From the NCBI GenBank assembly GCA_045597345.1, contig JAZLJW010000078.1, forward strand, positions 1 to 21,086: a DNA stretch of 21,086 nt, in the 5' to 3' direction. How positions within the stretch are numbered: position 1 is the stretch's first letter; each line of letters begins with the position of its first letter. The notes beneath the pieces are model-generated. The model was not told the origin of the DNA and did no database searches. It saw nothing but the letters and a program-made list of their open reading frames with translations. Shown here in pieces: positions 15,082 through 21,086 of the stretch. The stretch comes from Treponema_I sp045597345. Lineage in GTDB: Bacteria > Spirochaetota > Spirochaetia > Treponematales > Treponemataceae. The position numbers and the translations under genes are program-made.

Positions 15082-18000
15082 TGAAGAGAATCATTTCCCT
15101 TGTTTGTGTCATAGGTTTATTTATTCTGCTGCCCCGCACCGTATCTGCCCAAAGCCTGTATTGGGAAGAGCCGGTATCGCTTTCAAATGAGGAAAGCCGG
15201 TATCCCCAGTCAGCATGGCTTCAGGATGGAACCCAGGCTGCAGTGGTGTGGCAGGATGTCATTCCAAAGAATAAACGAAGCGGAACTATCTGGCTTTCGG
15301 GACAGTTTTCAGGTGCAGAATCCCAGTGGCAGACAAAAAAACATTTTGCAGGTCCTATAGCCTATACCGGTGATGTTCCTGATGTCTTTTCTACAGCTGT
15401 TTCAAAAGAGGGCACCATTGCGGTAGCTGCCCTTACTGACTCCCATACCGTAACGGTGTATACCAGCACTGATGGCGGCACCTCTTTTACCAGCAGCGCC
15501 ATATCGCAGGAATCATCATCATCGGTTGCACCAAGAATTTTTTCCCGAAGTGACGGCTCATTTATACTGTTTGCTACTTGTACCCGTGATGAAAACTTTG
15601 TACTGACAACAAGCTCCTCACCAGACGGAACTTCCTGGACTCCTTTTACAGACTTCATTCCGTCTTCGCATCTTCAGAATCCCTTTGTCCCCACACTGGT
15701 TCAGACCGACACCGGCGATCTGGTCGTATTCCAAAGCTCTTACACGTATGGTCAGCGTAATACGTACCAGCTGTATGCAACCCATGCGCCTGCAGGAACT
15801 TCTGAATGGAGTCAGCCGGTTCTCTTTACCAATCAGGATACAGAAACTCAGCCTTTTGCTGATTATACCAATCAGCGCGCTACACTGCTTAACGCTGATG
15901 GTACAATTTACTGTGCCTTTGAGCGTACCTATTACGCTTCAGAAAGTTCACGCATATTTGTCTGCCAGCTTTCACAAGACGGAAAGCTGTTAACTACCCC
16001 TTATGAACTGAGTTCCGGACTCGGCATGCAGTATCAGCCTCAGTTAGTCTGTATTGATGGTGTAGTTTCCCTTGTCTGGATTGACTTTCGTACCGGTATT
16101 GCCAGTGTGTATCTGGGGCAGCTGCGGGGCAGCAACTACTGGGAAGAAACAGCACTGACTTCCGGGAAATATGCCGCCAGTTTTGGAACTCCGGTCCTTA
16201 CGGGAAACAGCAGTTTTCATCTGGTATGGCAGCAGCAGGATGCAAAATCAAATAATCGGGTAACCAGACTTTCTCCAGATTCCAGTTGCGCTCCACCGGT
16301 CATAAAACCACAGTCATTTAAGGCTGGAACACCAACAGCTGCTTCAAATGTAAGCCTTTTACTGACCTTGCCCAAAGACTCTTCGGGCATTGCAGGATAC
16401 AGTTACAGCTGGTCTCAGGATCCAGCTGTTGAACCACCCGGATATCTGGTTGAACTGGCTTCCAATACCCGGGTTTCCTTGAATGCTTTTGAAGACGGTA
16501 CCTGGTACTTTAAAGTACGTGCGGTCGATTATGCAGGAAATGTTTCCAGCTGCAGCAGTACAACATTTCTCCGTGATACAACGCCTCCGCAATCCCCGTC
16601 TGTCATTCTGCCTCCCTCCGGAAAAGACGGCTTCCTTACCAGTAATACCTTTTCACTGCAGTGGCAGCCCGGCTCTGAGGATGACAGTGATATTGCCGGT
16701 TATACCTATGCGTTGGAATATGTGGCTTCCCGCACTGCTAAAGTTGCAAAACCTCCACGCCGTATCGTCAGTAAAGGCTCCAGTGTACGGTTTACCAACC
16801 GTGAAAACGGACTGTATGCTTTTTCTGTGGCAGCCGTTGACCATGCGGGAAATATCGGTCCCGCAACGGTTTCTTATCTGCAGCTGAACAAGTTCATCCC
16901 GTATACTGCAGTTTCTGCAATTAACTGCACGCAGGATCAGTTTGGGGAAGTCAGCATCAGCATTATCGGTCGCGGTTTTGATTCAGATGGTGTTATTACT
17001 GCCGTATACGTTACCAAAGATACACTGGAAAACGCTGTTCTGTTATCAGCTGATGCGCTGCAGTATTCCGTTGCGTCTGACCGCCGCATCAGCAATATTT
17101 CCCTTTCCAATATGGATGGCGGTACGTATAAAGTAGCACTGCTTCACAGTAAGCGGGGACTGTATTGGGCAGACCAGACTATTTCCATCGTTGAATCCGG
17201 TACGGTTAAATTGGGAGATTACACCTACCGCTATGTCCCCACCTTTACCAGAATTTTATCAAATGCCAGATATACGACTGATTTCAGTTACATCCTCTTT
17301 TTTGTGCTCTGTGTGTTCATAGCAGGCTGCCTGTATGCCTCTGTTCACGGCATTATTCAGGTTGCGCAGGAATCACGACTGATTAAGGCTGAAGTACATT
17401 CACTATTGACAGGAGATCTTATGCCCCAGTTGAAAAAAGAATCTGCAAAAAGTGTCATGACCAAAGGACGCAGTTTGAAGTACCGTATGGTATTTTTTAC
17501 CTCATCACTGGTTCTGGGAATTGTTACCATTGTTTCGGTAACGCTGGGATTCATGATGGTTCAGACGCAACGGGAGACCCTGTCACAGTCGCTTAAGGAA
17601 CGGGTTGATCTGGCATTGGAATCGTTGAATTCAGGTGCTAAAGCCTATATGCCCAGTCAGAATGTACTCGAAATGAGTTTCCTTCCGGCGCAGGTTACCG
17701 GTTCTGCAGATATTGTGGCTGCAACCATTACGGGTCTTCCCATGAATGGTGGTTCTACAGCACTTGACTATGTTTGGGCCACCAACGATGACAACATTCT
17801 TGAGTACATTGACAGCGATACCCTGACATTCGGGAATAGCCGACTGACCGGGGAAGAATACACCGCCATTACGAAAAATGCCCTTACGTTGAACCAGAAA
17901 GCAGCTGATGCCGTATCCCAGATGGCAGAAGATGTTACGGTCCTGACGGCTGAAGGTGTTTCTCTCGCATTGAAGACTGATCAGGTGAGTCAGGAACGTA

Positions 18001-19625
18001 TGGCAGAAGTACAGCTTATTACCCGTCAGCTGTCAGAAAAAATTACCCAGGAGCTGACCACCATCGCTCAGGAAGGCAGCGGATCTTATCCTGAATATAC
18101 GACAGAAGCCATCTACAAGGGTGAAAACACCCGCTGGCTTTTCTACAAACCGGTTCTCTATCGGCAGGGTAGTGACCAGACCTTTGTCCGTGGTCTCATC
18201 ATTCTTGAAGTTTCCACCGAGCCCATGCTCCGTGAACTGGCTTCTTCCCGGCAGAATATCATCTATGCAGCCGTAATCGTCGCTGTCCTTACGGTGCTCA
18301 TCGGTATCATCGGCTCCCTTATGGTTGCCAACATCATCATTCGTCCTATCAAACTGCTGGCATCGCATGTAGCCATGATCCGTGACACAGAAGACAAGGA
18401 AGAACTTGACGGAAAAGATATCAAGATTACATCCAGAGATGAAATCGGTATGCTGGGTGCCACGGTCAATGACATGTCCCATGCTCTGGTAAAGGCGGCT
18501 GCCGCCAGTAAAGATCTGACCATGGGTAAGGAAATCCAGAAAATGTTTATTCCGCTGGAAACCGACGCCCAGGGGCGGAAACTGACCACCGGTTCGATAG
18601 AAGACGATCGTACGCAGATTTTCGGGTACTACGAAGGTGCAAAAGGCGTTTCGGGCGACTATTTTGACAGTATGAAGCTGGATGACGTGCACTATGCCCT
18701 GATCAAGTGCGACGTTTCCGGTAAAGGGGTTCCGGCTGCCCTTATCATGGTACAGGTTGCAACCCTGTATCTGAATTACTTCAAGGATTGGAGTTACAAG
18801 AAAAACGGCTATAACCTGAGTCCCGTTGTTTCCCAGATTAACGACCTGATTGAATCCCGTGGCTTTAAGGGCCGGTTTGCCGCATTCAGTCTGTGTATCT
18901 ATAACTCAAAGAACGGGGACGCGTACTTCTGTAACGCCGGTGATAACCTGGTGCACATTTACGAAGCTGCTACCGGCAAAAAGAAAGTCATTACCCTGCC
19001 TGAAAGTGCTGCTGCCGGTGTATTCCCCAGCTTTATGGTAGACATGAAAGGCGGTTTCCCTGTTGTCAAAGTGCACCTTGAACCCGGCGACGTCATGTTC
19101 CTGTACACTGACGGTATTGAAGAAGCAAAACGTCTGTTCCGCGACAAAAACTACAAACCGATTCTCTGTCAGGAGCCTGGCCTTAAGGAAGGCGATGAAC
19201 ATGGCAGTCATACCTTTGGTCAGGATGGCGAGGAGATGACACCGGAACGTGTTACAGAAATCATCGAAAGTGTCTACCATCACCGGAAATATACGTTGAA
19301 AAAGTGGCACAACCCTATTCCTGATGAACTTCTGGAATTTGATTTCTCCACCTGTGGCGAAACGGCCCGTGATGGTGTTATGGCACTGGTATCTGTAGAA
19401 AAAATCTTCCGTATGTATAAAAAGCCGGGGCTGGAGGAAACTGACCGGGTACAGGTAGACAGTCTGGTAGATGAGTTCCTGAATGACCACTTCATTCAGT
19501 ACAACGATTACTGTGCCTACCGGAAAGATCATCTTCAGTTTGCAGAATATAAATACTATACCCACATGACCGAAGACGATCAGTATGATGACCTGACGCT
19601 GCTGGCTTTAAAACGAAAAAAATAA
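15078..19625 (+). CDS. Membrane-bound SpoIIE-type PP2C phosphatase with large extracytoplasmic sensor
   Basis: 1515 residues. Signal peptide 1-24; residues 26-400 are a sialidase/BNR-like propeller with Asp-box sequences (TSTDGGTSF 129-137, SSPDGTSW 180-187); two FN3/Ig-like units follow (about 425-500 and 525-600, each with a conserved VDxAGN), then a further beta domain to 715. TM1 is at about 737-757, TM2 at 805-827, a second extracytoplasmic loop at 830-1058, TM3 at 1061-1087 and HAMP at 1088-1140. The cytoplasmic PP2C domain (1145-1512) keeps the metal aspartates: GDYFD (D1194), CDVSGKG (D1212), YTDGIEEA (D1345) and DDLTLLAL (D1504/D1505). It should dephosphorylate a serine/threonine phosphoprotein, classically an anti-sigma-factor antagonist, in response to an envelope signal. 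An unusual stretch of about 155 residues separates the last two metal motifs. No partner-switch kinase or STAS gene is in the window. Confidence 0.9.
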   Translation: MMKRIISLVCVIGLFILLPRTVSAQSLYWEEPVSLSNEESRYPQSAWLQDGTQAAVVWQDVIPKNKRSGTIWLSGQFSGAESQWQTKKHFAGPIAYTGDVPDVFSTAVSKEGTIAVAALTDSHTVTVYTSTDGGTSFTSSAISQESSSSVAPRIFSRSDGSFILFATCTRDENFVLTTSSSPDGTSWTPFTDFIPSSHLQNPFVPTLVQTDTGDLVVFQSSYTYGQRNTYQLYATHAPAGTSEWSQPVLFTNQDTETQPFADYTNQRATLLNADGTIYCAFERTYYASESSRIFVCQLSQDGKLLTTPYELSSGLGMQYQPQLVCIDGVVSLVWIDFRTGIASVYLGQLRGSNYWEETALTSGKYAASFGTPVLTGNSSFHLVWQQQDAKSNNRVTRLSPDSSCAPPVIKPQSFKAGTPTAASNVSLLLTLPKDSSGIAGYSYSWSQDPAVEPPGYLVELASNTRVSLNAFEDGTWYFKVRAVDYAGNVSSCSSTTFLRDTTPPQSPSVILPPSGKDGFLTSNTFSLQWQPGSEDDSDIAGYTYALEYVASRTAKVAKPPRRIVSKGSSVRFTNRENGLYAFSVAAVDHAGNIGPATVSYLQLNKFIPYTAVSAINCTQDQFGEVSISIIGRGFDSDGVITAVYVTKDTLENAVLLSADALQYSVASDRRISNISLSNMDGGTYKVALLHSKRGLYWADQTISIVESGTVKLGDYTYRYVPTFTRILSNARYTTDFSYILFFVLCVFIAGCLYASVHGIIQVAQESRLIKAEVHSLLTGDLMPQLKKESAKSVMTKGRSLKYRMVFFTSSLVLGIVTIVSVTLGFMMVQTQRETLSQSLKERVDLALESLNSGAKAYMPSQNVLEMSFLPAQVTGSADIVAATITGLPMNGGSTALDYVWATNDDNILEYIDSDTLTFGNSRLTGEEYTAITKNALTLNQKAADAVSQMAEDVTVLTAEGVSLALKTDQVSQERMAEVQLITRQLSEKITQELTTIAQEGSGSYPEYTTEAIYKGENTRWLFYKPVLYRQGSDQTFVRGLIILEVSTEPMLRELASSRQNIIYAAVIVAVLTVLIGIIGSLMVANIIIRPIKLLASHVAMIRDTEDKEELDGKDIKITSRDEIGMLGATVNDMSHALVKAAAASKDLTMGKEIQKMFIPLETDAQGRKLTTGSIEDDRTQIFGYYEGAKGVSGDYFDSMKLDDVHYALIKCDVSGKGVPAALIMVQVATLYLNYFKDWSYKKNGYNLSPVVSQINDLIESRGFKGRFAAFSLCIYNSKNGDAYFCNAGDNLVHIYEAATGKKKVITLPESAAAGVFPSFMVDMKGGFPVVKVHLEPGDVMFLYTDGIEEAKRLFRDKNYKPILCQEPGLKEGDEHGSHTFGQDGEEMTPERVTEIIESVYHHRKYTLKKWHNPIPDELLEFDFSTCGETARDGVMALVSVEKIFRMYKKPGLEETDRVQVDSLVDEFLNDHFIQYNDYCAYRKDHLQFAEYKYYTHMTEDDQYDDLTLLALKRKK

Positions 19626-19640
19626 AAGGGGAAGGACGAT

Positions 19641-20699
19641 ATGATTCCGCAATCCAAAAATGTTTCGGACATCTGGCCGGCTCCGATAGCGCCAGGCGAT
19701 ACGATTGCCATAACAGCACCAGGTTTTGGCTGTACTACAGAGCCCTATGCCTCCCGAATGAAGGCAGCAGTGGTAAAGCTTGAATCCCTGGGGTATCGGG
19801 TTGTTACCGGCGATACTGTTTTTATGAATGATGGTCTCGGCATAAGTACCAATCCTCAGGTATGTGCCGCAGAATTGACCCGCTTCTGGCTTGATGATTC
19901 TGTAAAAGCAATTATCAGTGCCGGTGGTGGAGAACTCATGTGTGAAACTGCAGGCTTCCTTGATTTTCCAAAGCTGGCAGCCGCAAAGCAGAAGTGGTTC
20001 TTAGGCTATAGTGATAACAGTAACTTCATCTATCCGTTGACGGTGGCTGGCGGTTCGGGAGGGCTCTATACCCAGTGCATCAGTGGTTACGGAAAACCCT
20101 GGGAACTGCCGGAAGAGCAGGTATGGAACGTTATTACCGGTAAGACGCGTTCTGTTCATGGCTTTGATATGTTTCAGTCGCCGGCTGCAGAAAAAGCTGC
20201 AGAAGCCCTTTATGGCCCGCTGGCACCCTATAATTATGACTGCCCTAAAAAACTGTTGTATGCCGGCAGTGCGGGGCAGGGTAGGTCTGTAACGGCAGAA
20301 GGTGTGTATCTGGGAGGCTGTCTTGACGTTCTTGCAAATCTTGCGGGAACTGCCATGGACCGTACCCGTGACTATCTTGAAAAAGCAGGACCGGTTATCT
20401 GGTTTCTGGAATCCTGTGACGCAAATCCTATGGAACTGCGTCGCCAGATCTGGCATCTGGATCAGTGCGGCTGGTTCCGTTCCGCTTCTGCGGTGGTCTG
20501 TGGCCGTCCTCTTGCTGCCTGGGGTGAATCTGCTATGGGAATGGATCAGTACAATGCAGTAACGGGAATCCTTTCAAAATATGATATTCCCATTATTATG
20601 GATGCAGATTTTGGTCACATTGATCCCTCATTCCCCATCCCAATAGGCATAAAGGGGCGTTTTACTGCAGAAGAAAACACCATTACTCTTTTCTGGTAA
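19641..20699 (+). CDS. S66 family serine carboxypeptidase (MccF/LD-carboxypeptidase-like)
   Basis: 352 residues, no signal peptide, so cytoplasmic. The serine nucleophile S124 is in FLGYSDNS (120-127), the glutamate E257 in WFLESCD (254-260) and the histidine H326 in DFGHIDP (323-329), giving the Ser-Glu-His triad of peptidase family S66. The family includes LdcA, which trims murein tetrapeptides during cell-wall recycling, and MccF, which cleaves microcin C-type toxins. The overall length and the Glu-His spacing suit both; the long Ser-Glu distance is closer to MccF-like proteins. AAGGGGAAGG just upstream of the ATG is a strong RBS. It lies 15 bases after the SpoIIE gene and is probably co-transcribed with it. 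Substrate is undecided. Confidence 0.88.
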   Translation: MIPQSKNVSDIWPAPIAPGDTIAITAPGFGCTTEPYASRMKAAVVKLESLGYRVVTGDTVFMNDGLGISTNPQVCAAELTRFWLDDSVKAIISAGGGELMCETAGFLDFPKLAAAKQKWFLGYSDNSNFIYPLTVAGGSGGLYTQCISGYGKPWELPEEQVWNVITGKTRSVHGFDMFQSPAAEKAAEALYGPLAPYNYDCPKKLLYAGSAGQGRSVTAEGVYLGGCLDVLANLAGTAMDRTRDYLEKAGPVIWFLESCDANPMELRRQIWHLDQCGWFRSASAVVCGRPLAAWGESAMGMDQYNAVTGILSKYDIPIIMDADFGHIDPSFPIPIGIKGRFTAEENTITLFW

Positions 20700-20714
20700 T
20701 TCCTTTAAGGATTC

Positions 20715-20754
20715 CTGAGCAATAATGAGCTTTGCTCATTGTCGAAGGGGCCTA
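20715..20754. repeat. Hairpin and REP-like core after the S66 gene
   Basis: AATGAGC (20724-20730) and GCTCATT (20734-20740) form a perfect 7-bp hairpin with a TTT loop. TGTCGAAGGGGCC follows, resembling the core of the element at 6366-6416 read on the other strand. There is no T-run, so termination is not proven, but the position right after the last gene and before the rRNA promoter suits a transcription boundary. Confidence 0.5.
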
Positions 20755-20769
20755 AACTGTAGAGGTGAA

Positions 20770-20838
20770 AAATCGTCAAAAAAAAACAAAAATATTCAAA
20801 ACTTTTTATTGACAGGAAAAGGTAAGTTGGTATATAGT
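20770..20838 (+). promoter_or_regulatory. rRNA operon promoter P1 with UP-element-like A-tract
   Basis: The consensus TTGACA (20809-20814) and TATATA (20831-20836, 16-base spacer) or TATAGT (20833-20838, 18-base spacer) are preceded by about 40 bases almost free of G and C (20770-20808). This is the layout of a strong stable-RNA promoter. Transcription should start near 20844. Confidence 0.8.
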
Positions 20839-20931
20839 CTCATTCACCGAAGCAGTAATGCAGCGGTGAGTTAGAAAAGAGTTGCAAAGCCTTGAAAAGC
20901 TTAGCAGATTTTGCAGACCTGAAAAGGTAAG
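20816..20931 (+). repeat. Short direct repeats in the rRNA leader
   Basis: GAAAAGGTAAG occurs at 20816-20826 (inside the P1 spacer) and again at 20921-20931. TTGAAAAGCT occurs at 20892-20901 and 20956-20965. The repeats suggest local duplication within the leader, including part of the promoter. Confidence 0.6.
20844..20869 (+). other. Hairpin at the predicted rRNA transcript 5' end
   Basis: TCACCG (20844-20849) pairs with CGGTGA (20864-20869). Inside, GCA and TGC pair around a GTAA tetraloop (GNRA type), with an AA/AG internal loop between the stems. It begins at the predicted P1 start site, so it would cap the primary transcript. Confidence 0.55.
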
Positions 20932-20966
20932 CGAAAAAAAACTTGAAAAAAAGTTTTGAAAAGCTC

Positions 20967-20994
20967 TTGACCAAATGATGAAAGATGTGATAAC
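20967..20994 (+). promoter_or_regulatory. Second rRNA promoter P2
   Basis: TTGACC (20967-20972), a 16-base spacer and GATAAC (20989-20994), with TGT directly before the -10 as an extended element. It lies about 150 bases after P1, giving the tandem layout common for rRNA operons. Confidence 0.55.
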
Positions 20995-21007
20995 TTCTTC
21001 ATCACGC

Positions 21008-21048
21008 GCCACTGAGAGAAACGGTGGCAAGCGAAAGTTCTTTAACAA
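21008..21048 (+). promoter_or_regulatory. boxB-boxA-like rRNA antitermination signals
   Basis: GCCACTG (21008-21014) and CGGTGGC (21022-21028) form a 7-bp stem (one G-T pair) with a 7-base loop, like boxB. AGTTCTTTAACAAA (from 21036) then matches the E. coli boxA consensus TGCTCTTTAACA in nearly all positions. The order boxB then boxA is that of rrn leaders, where NusB/NusE bind. The 16S gene is expected shortly after the window's right end. Confidence 0.75.
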
Positions 21049-21086
21049 ATAAACAGGGAAGGAAAGAAACGATAGTCAGATACGGA

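Noticed and set aside
18033..18692. 219-codon minus-strand frame opposite the SpoIIE gene
   Set aside because: It lies opposite the conserved TM3, HAMP and PP2C coding sequence and contains no recognised domain; a similar 219-codon frame at 18906-19565 is rejected for the same reason.
20806..21048. 80-codon minus-strand frame in the rRNA leader
   Set aside because: It coincides with promoters, hairpins and the boxA region, and its product is low in information.
1..21086. CRISPR array, tRNA genes, insertion sequences
   Set aside because: No regularly spaced repeats, no cloverleaf in any gap and no transposase-like frame were seen.

Overview
The window looks like chromosomal DNA of a spirochaete, most likely a Treponema-type organism with moderate GC content. 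The main reasons are an outer-membrane protein of the treponemal UPF0164/FadL-like type, a DUF4912 gene paired with a GH57-type gene, an HTH-PtsN fusion, and a very large membrane-bound SpoIIE-type phosphatase. The genus call is an inference; no 16S sequence lies inside the window. I see no insertion sequence, phage, CRISPR array, tRNA or clear pseudogene. Coding density is high and gaps are short, except for the last ~390 bases, which are the leader of an rRNA operon.

Left part (1-3140): a tight plus-strand sulfur-transfer operon. It holds mnmA (tRNA U34 2-thiouridylase with an unusual cysteine arrangement), an overlapping NifS/IscS cysteine desulfurase, and a NifU made of an IscU scaffold plus a BFD-like [2Fe-2S] domain. 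It ends in a hairpin terminator. Two minus-strand envelope genes follow, overlapping by ATGA: a membrane-anchored propeller-like protein and an exported M23/LytM-like protein that has lost its zinc ligands. Divergent from them are cdd (cytidine deaminase) and a PtsN-like EIIA domain fused to an excisionase-type HTH. A structured REP-like element separates these from a minus-strand exported transglutaminase-like protein.

Middle (7628-10633): a plus-strand group of an RluA-family pseudouridine synthase, a DUF4912 protein and a GH57 branching-enzyme homologue, closed by a bidirectional terminator. In the GH57 protein the nucleophile glutamate is a tyrosine and the N-terminal HxH is VAD, so it is probably a pseudoenzyme or has a changed activity. 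This pair is one of the two most interesting points of the window.

Right part (10639-20699): the UPF0164 outer-membrane protein (minus strand, with a C-terminal TPR) diverges from a two-gene operon. That operon encodes a ~1000-residue exported TPR-rich protein and a 1515-residue protein with an extracytoplasmic Asp-box/FN3-like region, three membrane spans, HAMP and a SpoIIE-type PP2C phosphatase. Together these could form an envelope-sensing unit that signals into a cytoplasmic phosphatase switch. An S66 family (MccF/LdcA-like) carboxypeptidase gene follows.

Right end (20700-21086): a hairpin/REP-like element, an A-tract followed by a consensus rRNA promoter, a second promoter, a start-site hairpin and boxB-boxA antitermination signals. 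The 16S gene should begin just beyond the window edge.

A recurrent theme is starts without a Shine-Dalgarno sequence that sit directly after a good -10 box (near 5172, 7664, 11949 and 12082). This suggests leaderless or almost leaderless mRNAs, mixed with normal SD-led genes.
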